Assembly: GCF_025153475.1 (NCBI RefSeq)
Contig: NZ_JANZXA010000001.1
Location: 434,001-498,000 of the forward strand
DNA length: 64,000 nt
From: Novosphingobium mangrovisedimenti
GTDB taxonomy: Bacteria; Pseudomonadota; Alphaproteobacteria; Sphingomonadales; Sphingomonadaceae
Direction: 5' to 3'
Below the pieces are notes generated by a model. It saw nothing but the letters and a program-made list of their open reading frames with translations. It was not told the DNA's origin and made no database searches. The position numbers were made by a program, and so were the translations under genes. This document shows positions 44,904 to 53,352 of this stretch, piece after piece (position 1 is the first letter of the stretch; each line of letters starts with the position of its first letter).

Positions 44904-46871
44904 ATGACGGTTTTCTCAGTTAGTTCGGCTGCTGAACTCAACGCGGCCCTGAAGCAGGCTCTTGGAGGCGACACGATCGAACTGGCCGCGGGGGACTATT
45001 CGTCCCTCACGATCAAGAACAAGGACTTCGGCAGCGGCATCACGATCACGTCCGCCGATCCCGACAACCGGGCCCAGATCGATGGCTTCAAGATCATCGG
45101 CAGCAGCGGCATCACGTTCAGCAACGTGGATTTCACGCCGCCGGCAGATGCAAAGTCGCACAGCCTGCTGACCTACCAGTCGTCGAACATCCATTTCGAC
45201 GGCATCACCGTCACCGGGCCCGAGGGCGACGCAGGCTACAATCTCGCGGCATTCATGATCCGCGAGAGCAGCGACGTGAGCGTGACGAACTCGGAATTCT
45301 CGCATCTCTGGCACGCAGTCAGCATCCTCAACAACACCGGGCTGACGATTGCGGACAACTATATTCACGACATCCGCACCGACGGCGTCCGTGGCGGCGG
45401 CAATTCGGACACGGTCATCAGCAACAACTACTTCACCGATTTCCACCCGTCAGCGACGGACCACCCCGATGCGATTCAGCTGTGGGCCAACAGCATGACG
45501 CAACCGTCCGACAACGTGACGATCAGCGACAACGTCATCTATTGCCCCGACGGCCAGTCCACCCAGGGCATCTTCATCCGTGACCAGGCCGGCGATCAGT
45601 ACTACACGAACGTCTCGATCACGGGCAATGTGGTCATAGGTGCCCGCGGCAACGGCATTGCCGCGGAGCATATCGACGGCGGCACAATCAGCGGAAACAT
45701 CGTCGCCGGGCTTGGCGACAACACGTCGTGGCTCCGGGTGGGTGAAAGCTGGAACGTAACCGTCCACGACAACACGGGCACGACGATCACCGACGCAAGC
45801 GGCGGCGGTGCGGATTTCTACCACAACACCGTACTTGACCCCATCTACGATGGCGGCGTCGCCTTGATGAACATCTACGGCGACTATATTGCATCGATCC
45901 TGCCGCCTCTGGCCGACCTGCCGGGCAGCGATCTGGTGCAAATGGCGAAGACGCAATTCGCCGAAACGCTGGCTGCGCAGCCGGAAGTCACATATATCAC
46001 GGGCACCGATGGCTCCGATCGCCTTAGCGTGACCAACCTCGGCGACACCCATATCGATGGCGGCGACGGCAGGGACATCATTACCGGGGGCCTCTTTCAC
46101 AACGAACTGGTGGGCGGCAACGGCAACGACGTCTATCACGTCAACGGTACGGGCGATGTCGTGATCGAGGAGGCCAACGGGGGCAACGATACCGTCTATG
46201 CCGCCATCGACTATACGCTGACCGACAATGTCGAGATCCTGCGCATGGCCTCGGAAGGGCTGACGGGCACGGGCAATGCCCTCGACAACCGGATGATAGG
46301 CAGCGATGGAACCGACACTTTCTACGGCATGGACGGCGACGACGTCATCCAGGGCCTCGCTGGGGACGATGTCCTGCACGGCGGCAATGGCAACGACGTC
46401 CTGGTGGCCGGTACCGGCAACGACACGCTGTACGGCGATGCTGGCAACGATCGCCTGCGCGGCGAGGATGGCAACGACGTGATTTTCGGCGGTGCCGGCA
46501 ACGACGTGATCGAGGGCGGCGCCGGTGTCGACACGCTCTGGGGCGGCGACGGCCGCGATACCTTCGTATTCCGTCCCGGCGATCTGGACGGAACGACGTA
46601 TCAGAACCCGGAAGTCATCGGGGACTTCAGCCGGGCTCAGGGCGAACGCCTGAACCTGTCCGCCCTCGACGCGAATGCGGCCACCTGGAGCAATGAAGCG
46701 TTCTCGTGGATCGGCACGCATCACTTCTCCGGCAAGGCAGGCGAACTGCGCTACGAAGTATCCGCTGGCAACGCGATCATCTCTGGCGACACGAACGGGG
46801 ACGGCGTCGCCGACTTCCACCTTGAATTACTTGGTGTCTCCACGCTCAGCAGCAGCGACCTGATCCTGTAA
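44904..46871 (+). CDS. Secreted RTX protein with parallel beta-helix domain
   Basis: A 655-residue acidic protein. Residues 1-330 form a right-handed beta-helix (repeated strands such as ITITSADPDNRAQIDGFKI, VSVTNSEFSHLW, DTVISNNYFTDF; HPDAIQLWAN motif). Residues about 385-550 carry RTX nonapeptides (GGNGNDVYHV, GGNGNDVLVAGTGND, GGAGNDVIEGGAGVD). The last 100 residues end with a serralysin-like tail containing GDTNGDGVADFHLEL and a hydrophobic C-terminus. There is no N-terminal signal peptide. These features mark a calcium-folded type I secretion substrate, perhaps an EPS epimerase or lyase. The ATPase/adaptor pair at 6.3-9.4 kb is the obvious exporter candidate. Confidence 0.88.
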   Translation: MTVFSVSSAAELNAALKQALGGDTIELAAGDYSSLTIKNKDFGSGITITSADPDNRAQIDGFKIIGSSGITFSNVDFTPPADAKSHSLLTYQSSNIHFDGITVTGPEGDAGYNLAAFMIRESSDVSVTNSEFSHLWHAVSILNNTGLTIADNYIHDIRTDGVRGGGNSDTVISNNYFTDFHPSATDHPDAIQLWANSMTQPSDNVTISDNVIYCPDGQSTQGIFIRDQAGDQYYTNVSITGNVVIGARGNGIAAEHIDGGTISGNIVAGLGDNTSWLRVGESWNVTVHDNTGTTITDASGGGADFYHNTVLDPIYDGGVALMNIYGDYIASILPPLADLPGSDLVQMAKTQFAETLAAQPEVTYITGTDGSDRLSVTNLGDTHIDGGDGRDIITGGLFHNELVGGNGNDVYHVNGTGDVVIEEANGGNDTVYAAIDYTLTDNVEILRMASEGLTGTGNALDNRMIGSDGTDTFYGMDGDDVIQGLAGDDVLHGGNGNDVLVAGTGNDTLYGDAGNDRLRGEDGNDVIFGGAGNDVIEGGAGVDTLWGGDGRDTFVFRPGDLDGTTYQNPEVIGDFSRAQGERLNLSALDANAATWSNEAFSWIGTHHFSGKAGELRYEVSAGNAIISGDTNGDGVADFHLELLGVSTLSSSDLIL

Positions 46872-46887
46872 TCCGGTCCGAATGCTT

Positions 46888-46918
46888 GCCCGGTCGTATC
46901 CTCCTGATGCGACCGGGC
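46888..46918. terminator. Stem-loop after the RTX gene
   Basis: GCCCGGTCG and CGACCGGGC form a perfect 9-bp G+C-rich stem across a 13-base loop, 17 bases after the stop. There is no T-run, so it may be a Rho-dependent or mRNA-stabilising hairpin. It lies between convergent genes. Confidence 0.45.
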
Positions 46919-47009
46919 TACCTGCGTCTGGTCCAGAGGCGCTTCGCTGTTCGCCCTGCCGGCCCGCGACCGCCCTGCCGACACGAGACAACCGGATGGG
47001 CCAAACGCC

Positions 47010-48284
47010 CTACCGCACTGTACCTGTTACGACGTTAATGCCCGTCAGTCTGAGAACTGCGAAGAAGCTTGCTATGTTTCGCCCGGCCATAATGAGCCCG
47101 ATACAGGCGGTCACGCCAGTCAGCCCTCCCCACCGCGCTGCTATCGGCGCCGTGAATACAAGCAATGCAAGCGCTGTGAGCGCAATGATCATGTTGACCT
47201 TTTCATGACCGCACATCGCCAGTGTCAGCCCGCACGGCCCGGTCATGACATAGATGGCTTGCGCGAACGCCATGACGCGAAGTATCTCAGCGGCGGCAAT
47301 AAATTCCTCACCGACAATACCAAGCAATTGCGACGCAAAAATAAGAATGATCAGGACGACCGGGGCCGCGAAAGCAATCGAAAGGCGCGTCGCGCTCCTC
47401 CCCAGCTTGGCAATTCGTTCCAAATTTCCGGCAGCACGCGCCGCACCGATTTGGGTTGAAAAGACACTATACAAGCCAATGGTGATGATAGAAAGCACGC
47501 TCGCAATTTGAAAAGCCACTCGATATAAACCAGCATCGTAAACGCCCAGAACACTGGCAACCGTAACCAGGCCATACCAATCCCCGATATTGAGCGCTAT
47601 TCCAACGCTCCACAAAGGAATTGCGACCTTCAGAATTTCGGAAAACGAAATATGCAGGCCCGATCCCGCAGTTACTGTGTGCTTCAACCCCATCAGAACG
47701 GCGAAAATTCCTGTGGCGATCCCTGCGATCGCTGTAACAAGCAAGACTTCCTCAACCGTATGGAGCATACCCGTTAGCAATACCATGCTAACCATGGTGG
47801 GAATAAACAATCCCTCGATCGACTGCCCGAAAATAAAAGACTTTTGAGACCGGAGTATTGCACTCATCAAACGCGTCAAAGTGCGTGCAATGAAAATTAC
47901 CACCAATATAATTATGATATTTATCGGCATCATTTCTTTTAGGAGAAGACCGGTAACGCGATGCCCTCCGAAAACGATGACTGCACTAATAATGAGTGCA
48001 ATAAGCATGGACCAACCAATAAGCGATACGTAAGTCCTGCGATCGATAGAGGTCTTCATCGCAATTGCCCGCGACAGCTCGCGAACCGCTGCCATATCCA
48101 CGCCTCCAACGGCAACCACGGAAAGAAACATCGCCGTTTGCGTTACAAGCGCATAAGTTCCGTTGGCTTCCGGCCCCATTGTACGTCCAATGAAGAACGT
48201 CACAAAAAACCCCGCCAATACGGCCGAGCCGCGGATTGTGAGCGCCGCCAGAGATTGAAAATGATATTTGATCTTTGCAATCAT
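47010..48284 (-). CDS. Polysaccharide flippase (Wzx/MATE-like superfamily)
   Basis: A 424-residue integral membrane protein with 12-14 helices, of the polysaccharide transporter family. Typical features are the FFIGRTMGPEANGTYALV entry and the AIPLWSVGIALNIGDWYGLVTVASVLG region. It would flip lipid-linked repeat units to the periplasm for the Wzy-like enzyme. The start MIAKIKYHF is supported by the same start in the remnant at 16.3 kb. Base composition is visibly less G+C-rich than the surrounding island, and codon third positions are more A/T, suggesting recent acquisition. It is separated from the upstream SDR gene by a strong terminator. Confidence 0.88.
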   Translation of the reverse strand: MIAKIKYHFQSLAALTIRGSAVLAGFFVTFFIGRTMGPEANGTYALVTQTAMFLSVVAVGGVDMAAVRELSRAIAMKTSIDRRTYVSLIGWSMLIALIISAVIVFGGHRVTGLLLKEMMPINIIIILVVIFIARTLTRLMSAILRSQKSFIFGQSIEGLFIPTMVSMVLLTGMLHTVEEVLLVTAIAGIATGIFAVLMGLKHTVTAGSGLHISFSEILKVAIPLWSVGIALNIGDWYGLVTVASVLGVYDAGLYRVAFQIASVLSIITIGLYSVFSTQIGAARAAGNLERIAKLGRSATRLSIAFAAPVVLIILIFASQLLGIVGEEFIAAAEILRVMAFAQAIYVMTGPCGLTLAMCGHEKVNMIIALTALALLVFTAPIAARWGGLTGVTACIGLIMAGRNIASFFAVLRLTGINVVTGTVR

Positions 48285-48352
48285 TGGTTTGCCGTGCCCT
48301 GCCCACAATGCGATGCGGCGCTCTTCACTTCCCAAAAGCGCCCTGTCAAAAC

Positions 48353-48390
48353 AAAAAAAGGGGGGCCAGCATCACAGCCTCACCCCCTTC
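48353..48390 (-). terminator. Intrinsic terminator of the acyl-module operon
   Basis: Read on the minus strand, GGGGG and CCCCC stems (with flanking A-T pairs) enclose a G+C-containing loop and are followed by a run of seven T residues. This is a canonical Rho-independent terminator placed after the SDR gene and before the flippase gene, so the two are probably separate transcripts. Confidence 0.7.
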
Positions 48391-48555
48391 CCACCCACAA
48401 AATTGAACGCGCGGCAAGTCCGCTTCACAGATAGCTCTATCGCCAGCGCAAACCGATCAAGTACGGCTTCCCAGATTGAAGCACTTCCGCCAACACGTCA
48501 CCAGAACAGCCCAGAGTTCCGCGCACAACCTCACGCACCTCGACGAGGCTGTGAC

Positions 48556-49275
48556 TTAGGCGGTAGCACCTCCGTCGACAGTAATTACAGTACCGGTTAC
48601 TGCCGAGGCAGATTCCGAGAGAAGATAACTGACGGCGCCAGACACCTGCTCCGGCGTAGGAAGCCCCAAGGGTGCCCGCCGCCGCACAGAGTTGAGCTTC
48701 TCCCCTTGCAGGGCCTCCGTCATCGACGTCTCCATATAGCCCGGCGCAACGCAGTTTACCGTTATCGATAGTTTACCGACCTCGCGGGAGAACGAGCGGG
48801 TAAAACCTTCCAGGCCCGCCTTGGTAGCGCCATAAACGGCAAGTCCATTAAAACCCGTCGACGCTATTATGGAACTGATATTGATAATGCGCCCCGCTTT
48901 TCGCTTCAGCATCGGGCGCACCAGGAACTTGGTCAGCGTAATGGGACCCAAGAGATTAGTTCGTATAACTTTTTCGATGTCAGACTGATGCATGGTCGCA
49001 AGAACGCCATCAAGGCCAATCCCTGCATTGTTGACCAGCCCATAAATGTCCCCGATGTCCTTCGACAAACCACGTGCAAAATCAGGAATTGAATCTATTT
49101 CACTCACGTCGAAGGGAATATACTCAACCTTGCCCTTATTACTTTCGATGAGGCTCTGCAGCTCGTCCGTCAACGTGCGGCTCAGCCCGAAAACCCGATA
49201 ACCATCATTGACGAGACAATGGGCGATTGCCAACCCCAGCCCGCGAGAAGCACCTGTAACAACAACGTTTTTCAA
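48556..49275 (-). CDS. FabG-like 3-oxoacyl reductase (SDR)
   Basis: A 239-residue classical SDR close to FabG. It has VVTGASRGLGLAI (cofactor loop), NNAGIGLDGVL, INISSI with the catalytic serine, YGATK, and CVAPGYMETSMTEAL, with a VTGTVITVDGG ending as in FabG. It should reduce 3-oxoacyl-ACP to 3-hydroxyacyl-ACP. TTG at 49275 is the only reasonable start, one base after the upstream stop and with GGAGA seven bases before. It is the last gene of a four-gene minus-strand unit. Its composition is less G+C-rich than that of typical neighbours. Confidence 0.87.
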   Translation of the reverse strand: MKNVVVTGASRGLGLAIAHCLVNDGYRVFGLSRTLTDELQSLIESNKGKVEYIPFDVSEIDSIPDFARGLSKDIGDIYGLVNNAGIGLDGVLATMHQSDIEKVIRTNLLGPITLTKFLVRPMLKRKAGRIINISSIIASTGFNGLAVYGATKAGLEGFTRSFSREVGKLSITVNCVAPGYMETSMTEALQGEKLNSVRRRAPLGLPTPEQVSGAVSYLLSESASAVTGTVITVDGGATA

Positions 49276-49276
49276 T

Positions 49277-50599
49277 TTAGTGTCTCCGAACCTTACCGGA
49301 AGATGCTAGCGCAAGGCTAGATACGATCATTACTTTTGCAGGCACGGCTTCGGGTTGAAAATGTGTCCGGCACCATTTCTTCAAAGACCGCTTGAAGGCT
49401 CCCTCGTCTTCGACAGGCATGTTTGGAACGACATCCAGCACCAGAATATTTCCAACGATGGGGTTCGGAATTGCAGACAACGCGCACTCCGCGATATCGG
49501 GGTGATCGCGAAGCTGTCGTTCAAGTTCCTCGAGTTGAAGTTTTATGCCGCCGATATTCACCTGGCTCGCCTGACGCCCCAGGAAAAGAACCCGATCGCC
49601 GCTCACTTCGACACGGTCTTCCGTGCAAATATAGCCCTCGTCATCCGCCTGGATATGATTGGCGACGGTCCTGGGCATTCCATCGGGCGGACAAGCCCAA
49701 AGCACACCCTCTTTGACCTTCAGTCGAAGGCCGCTCAATGATTTGGAAAGATACGAGGCCGGAAATCCGGCGCGGCCATCCACAACGGAAAAACCGACCC
49801 CGATTTCAGTCGATGCAAATATATGGGTCAATCGTGCGTTGGGAAAACGCTGCCGCAGACCGTCCAGCACACGCTGGTCAGCGATCTCGCCGCCAAGCGT
49901 TATCTGCCGCAAGTCCAGGTCATGAGAATGGGGGAGCATCAAAATCTTCCGCCAAAGAGACGGCGTCGCGGAAAGATGGGTACAGCCATGCCTGGCAAGA
50001 AATTCGAGGCGGCTCTGCAAATCGGCTTCAGGATCTGTGAGCACCAGAATCCCTCCTCCGCCGAACGCCTGAAGCACTACCTGCAGTCCGGCGAACCTGC
50101 TCGGCTCGTAGAGCAAGCCCCATACCGGGCGCTCCTGCCCCGCTTTCGGCAGCTTGACTGATCTAATCAGGTTGGGAAACTGATGCCTTACAATCTTTGG
50201 TACGCCAGTGGTGCCGGAGGTCGACAGGCACCATGTCGAAGGCGCCATCCCCTCCTTGGAAAGGTGTGAGGAATCGGCGCAATTTTCGCCAACCAGCGAC
50301 ATATCATCGATTAATTCAGTCCCTGGCGCCGCTTCAATAAGCGTCTCGACAATTTCCGATTTCAAATCACTTGCGAGCAGCAGGATATTACTTGCTCGAC
50401 CGTCCAGGTAAAATAACGCCTTTACGAACTGAAACGGGCTGGCCAATTTCAGCGCAACCGAAGATCCAACGTATCTTGCAGGCAGGTCCTTCGCCAAACC
50501 AAGGAGCTGCTCAACTGTTGCCGCACCCTCGGGGGCCTTCAATATTTCCTCGTCCGGCCCATAGCCCGAGCGAATGACCAGCTCCCTCAATCCGATCAT
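49277..50599 (-). CDS. ANL-superfamily acyl-adenylating enzyme (AMP-dependent acyl ligase)
   Basis: A 440-residue adenylate-forming enzyme, shorter than typical acyl-CoA synthetases. It contains STSGTTGVPKIVRHQ (A3 phosphate loop), HIFASTEIGVGFSV (A5), DEGYICTEDRVEV (A7), FLGRQASQVNIGGIKLQLEELE (hinge) and the terminal SSGKVRRH with the catalytic lysine. It probably activates a carboxylic acid and loads it on the adjacent carrier protein, whose gene it overlaps by four bases (ATGA). The substrate acid is unknown. An alternative is direct formation of an acyl-CoA. Confidence 0.85.
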   Translation of the reverse strand: MIGLRELVIRSGYGPDEEILKAPEGAATVEQLLGLAKDLPARYVGSSVALKLASPFQFVKALFYLDGRASNILLLASDLKSEIVETLIEAAPGTELIDDMSLVGENCADSSHLSKEGMAPSTWCLSTSGTTGVPKIVRHQFPNLIRSVKLPKAGQERPVWGLLYEPSRFAGLQVVLQAFGGGGILVLTDPEADLQSRLEFLARHGCTHLSATPSLWRKILMLPHSHDLDLRQITLGGEIADQRVLDGLRQRFPNARLTHIFASTEIGVGFSVVDGRAGFPASYLSKSLSGLRLKVKEGVLWACPPDGMPRTVANHIQADDEGYICTEDRVEVSGDRVLFLGRQASQVNIGGIKLQLEELERQLRDHPDIAECALSAIPNPIVGNILVLDVVPNMPVEDEGAFKRSLKKWCRTHFQPEAVPAKVMIVSSLALASSGKVRRH

Positions 50600-50850
50600 G
50601 CAGGCGCATGCTTTTCATAGAAAGCGACGAACTCACCAAAACTAACCGGATAGACGGCCTCGGAATCCATGGCAAAGGGATCAAATCCCAGTTCGTCATC
50701 CAGCATCGTGACAAAAACAGCAAAGCCCATGCTGTCGATGCCGGTTTCGAGTAGCACTGTGTCGTCTTTGAGTTCAGGCGCAGGATCCGTATGATCCTCA
50801 GCCCACAACTCTTCAAAAGTAGAAATAATTCTATCGCGCAAGCCACTCAT
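50596..50850 (-). CDS. Acyl carrier protein-like protein
   Basis: An 84-residue acidic helical protein with LLETGIDSMGFAVFVTML, where the serine of DSM would carry 4'-phosphopantetheine. The ATG at 50850 follows GGAGAA; a TTG 15 bases upstream is less likely. Its stop overlaps the acyl-adenylating enzyme start, a pairing typical of dedicated ligase-ACP systems. It differs from the housekeeping-like carrier at 51.8 kb and presumably carries a special starter or substituent acyl group. Confidence 0.82.
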   Translation of the reverse strand: MSGLRDRIISTFEELWAEDHTDPAPELKDDTVLLETGIDSMGFAVFVTMLDDELGFDPFAMDSEAVYPVSFGEFVAFYEKHAPA

Positions 50851-50892
50851 CAAAATGTTCTCCAAAATACTGCAAATTCTGTAGCGTTTGAA

Positions 50893-51372
50893 TTACGGAG
50901 CAATCGCACTCGGCTCGACCGATTCCGCGACATGGATGCGCCGGCCATGATCGCCCGTCATGATCCCCCGCTCCATCACCCGACCGGGGTTCCCCATTAC
51001 GACAGAATTGGGCGGCACGTCTTTCATCACAACCGCCCCGGACGCCACAATGCAATGATCGCCAACCGTCACGCCCGGCATAATGATAGCACGAGCACCG
51101 ATGAAACAATAATCACCGATTTTTGTGACAACATGCTTCGAATGAATAAAATCATGAGTAAGAACACTGGAACCAAAAGCCAGCGCCGTATACTTCCCAA
51201 TTATTACACCTTTTGGATTGGTGAGATCAATCTTTGCGGACAGCGAAATGCGCGTCCCTTCTCCGATTTGAGTTCCCCAAACTTTGTTATAATAATTTCT
51301 GACGAGGCCAATTCCATTGCGGTGCAGAAATGTTCGCATCCGGGTCAAGGGAGTTTTCCTGATTCGCGCCAT
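50893..51372 (-). CDS. Hexapeptide-repeat (LbH) acyltransferase
   Basis: A 159-residue left-handed beta-helix protein with [38 protein letters not shown] (likely catalytic His), [42 protein letters not shown] and MGNPGRVM. It resembles WbbJ/NodL-type sugar O-acyltransferases. It lies 42 bases before an acyl carrier protein gene and is the first gene of the minus-strand acyl module, so an ACP-borne acyl group rather than acetyl-CoA may be its donor; that is inference. The start ATG has only a weak ribosome binding site. Confidence 0.8.
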   Translation of the reverse strand: MARIRKTPLTRMRTFLHRNGIGLVRNYYNKVWGTQIGEGTRISLSAKIDLTNPKGVIIGKYTALAFGSSVLTHDFIHSKHVVTKIGDYCFIGARAIIMPGVTVGDHCIVASGAVVMKDVPPNSVVMGNPGRVMERGIMTGDHGRRIHVAESVEPSAIAP

Positions 51373-51834
51373 CCAATTTCTGCCTCAAATTTAGGTCAAT
51401 CTGATCAGGAGAGATCTCAATCGGACATCCAATATCGCTCGTTCCGTGTCAACGGAGTTGTCTGGCTGCGCCCGCACTGCAAGGGCCTGAAGATGGGCTC
51501 GTATCCGGGCAGCAGATCACTGGAACAGACGATGGGCAGCTGCCCCTGCACAGCAACTTAGACTTGTTCAGGCCCGGCATCGTTCAACCTTTCGCTTGCG
51601 CACAACCCTGACCGCACACATGCACCGGCGCCGCGCAATTTCCATGACACCACCTCTACATCGATTTTTCCGGAGTCAACGGCCCAGATCGGTTGTATGA
51701 TATTGGAACAAGTGCAATCTTGGGGGTCACGGTACTGGTTAACTGGCATAACGTGGCTGGACGGGATTGAATAATCCTTTAGAGTTTTGCTGCAAATGCA
51801 CAATCTGGGCAGTGCATCGAGGAGCCGGGGGCCA
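51373..51834. promoter_or_regulatory. Divergent intergenic region of the acyl module
   Basis: A 462-base gap between two divergent carrier-protein units, so it should contain both promoters. Composition changes here from the A+T-richer left block to the G+C-rich right block. I found no clear promoter boxes, repeats or RNA genes. Short open frames in it lack coding character. Confidence 0.35.
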
Positions 51835-52092
51835 ATGTCTACGCTTGATAGGGTGAGGGAAATCGTTGCGACGCAACTTGGTCGCGACGCAGCCGAATTC
51901 ACAGCGGATACCAACCTGATTGAGGCCGGCTTCGAATCGCTGGATGTCATCGAGACGGTGTTCGCGGTCGAGGAAGAATTTGATATCGACATCAATTTCA
52001 ACGCCAACGAGAGCGCGGCTCAGGACCTCATCACGGTTGGCGACATCGTCAAGGCTGTCGAGGAAGAACTGGCGAAAAAGGCCACCAAGTGA
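51835..52092 (+). CDS. Acyl carrier protein
   Basis: An 85-residue acidic carrier protein. IEAGFESLDVIETVFAVEEEFDIDI matches the ACP signature around the phosphopantetheine serine (ESL here instead of DSL) and helix II. The start MSTLDRVREI is preferred because of GAGG upstream and normal ACP length. It overlaps the ketosynthase start by four bases (GTGA). This makes an ACP-KAS pair distinct from the chromosomal fatty acid synthase set. Confidence 0.9.
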   Translation: MSTLDRVREIVATQLGRDAAEFTADTNLIEAGFESLDVIETVFAVEEEFDIDINFNANESAAQDLITVGDIVKAVEEELAKKATK

Positions 52093-53291
52093 AACGCGTA
52101 GCTATAACCGGTCTCGGCGCGGTTTCGCCGACAGGGCTCGACGCGCCGTCAACCTGGGATGCGGTGAAAGAGGGGCGCAGCGCGATCGGTCCGTTGCAGA
52201 TCGAACGACAGGACCTTGTAACCTGCCCCGTGGCTGCTCAGGTAAAGGCTTTCGATCCCGCAAATTACTTCACGACAAAGCAGATCACGCCGCTGGACCG
52301 CTTTTCACAGTTCGCCGTGGTCGCGGCCCGCGAAGCACTGGCTGACTGCGGTATCGATCCGGAATCCGACGCGGTGCGCATGGCTCCGGCCATCGTGGGC
52401 ACCGGTGGCGGCGGCCTGGAAACGTTCGATAACTCGTTCTGGCGGGTCTACGGCGAGAATTCGCGCCGCATCCACCCCTTCACCGTGCCGCGGCTGATGT
52501 GCAGCGCCGCCGCCAGCCAGGTTTCGATGAACCTGGGACTGCATGGCATGGCCTATGCCGTAAGCAGCGCTTGCGCCTCAGGCACGCACGCTATCGGCCA
52601 GGCCTTTGCCCTCATCCGTTCGGGCGTGAGCCGAATGGCCTTCGCGGGTGGTTCGGAAGCGTGCATGACCACGGGCAACCTTGTCGCATGGGAGGCCCTG
52701 CGCGTCCTGTCGAACGACACCTGCCGGCCATTTTCGAAGAACCGCAGCGGCCTTGTCCTGGGCGAGGGCGGCGCCATGCTCGTGTTGGAGGAATGGGACC
52801 ATGCCGTCGAGCGCGGCGCCAGGATATATGCCGAGGTTCTCGGCTTCGGCACGAACTCGGACGCAGGCGACCTCACATCTCCGGATCCTGAATACGTGGA
52901 ACTGGCGATGGCCATGGCGATCAGGGACGCGGGCCTGACACCCGGCCAGGTGGGCTACGTCAACGCCCACGGCACCGGAACGGCGATGAACGACGCCGTC
53001 GAAAGCGCCGCGATCCGCGCGGTCTTCGAAGGCGCCCCACCTCCGGTTTCCTCGACCAAGGGCGTGCTGGGGCACAGCCTTGGCGCCACCGGCGCGATGG
53101 AAGCGCTGCTGACCGCCATGGCCTTGCACGAACAGGTCATGCCGCCCACCGCCCACTGCACCGAGCCCGATACCGCGCTTGGCATCGACATGATTCCCGA
53201 AGGCGCCCGCAAGCAGGAATTCTCGGCCGCCCTCTCCAATTCCTTCGCATTCGGCGGCCTGAACGCCGTCTTGCTGATGGGCCGGGCCTGA
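52089..53291 (+). CDS. 3-oxoacyl-ACP synthase (KAS I/II, FabF-like)
   Basis: A 400-residue condensing enzyme with an intact catalytic triad: Cys162 in SSACASGTHA, His294 in NAHGTGTAMND and His329 in LGHSLGATGAMEA. It extends an acyl chain with malonyl-ACP in the cytoplasm. Its length and motifs fit FabF and the NodE-like KAS used for special acyl chains. GTG start, coupled to the ACP gene. With the FabG-like reductase and acyl ligase across the divergent region it could build a 3-hydroxyacyl group; no dehydratase or enoyl reductase is present here. Confidence 0.92.
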   Translation: MKRVAITGLGAVSPTGLDAPSTWDAVKEGRSAIGPLQIERQDLVTCPVAAQVKAFDPANYFTTKQITPLDRFSQFAVVAAREALADCGIDPESDAVRMAPAIVGTGGGGLETFDNSFWRVYGENSRRIHPFTVPRLMCSAAASQVSMNLGLHGMAYAVSSACASGTHAIGQAFALIRSGVSRMAFAGGSEACMTTGNLVAWEALRVLSNDTCRPFSKNRSGLVLGEGGAMLVLEEWDHAVERGARIYAEVLGFGTNSDAGDLTSPDPEYVELAMAMAIRDAGLTPGQVGYVNAHGTGTAMNDAVESAAIRAVFEGAPPPVSSTKGVLGHSLGATGAMEALLTAMALHEQVMPPTAHCTEPDTALGIDMIPEGARKQEFSAALSNSFAFGGLNAVLLMGRA

Positions 53292-53352
53292 TCGCCATGT
53301 GCAAGGGGGAACACGCCGGCCAGTCGGCCAACCCTGATGCCAGCCTTGTGGG

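Noticed and set aside
46888..46918. Hairpin after the RTX gene considered as a canonical intrinsic terminator
   Set aside because: No T-run follows on either strand, so it is kept only as a low-confidence stem-loop.
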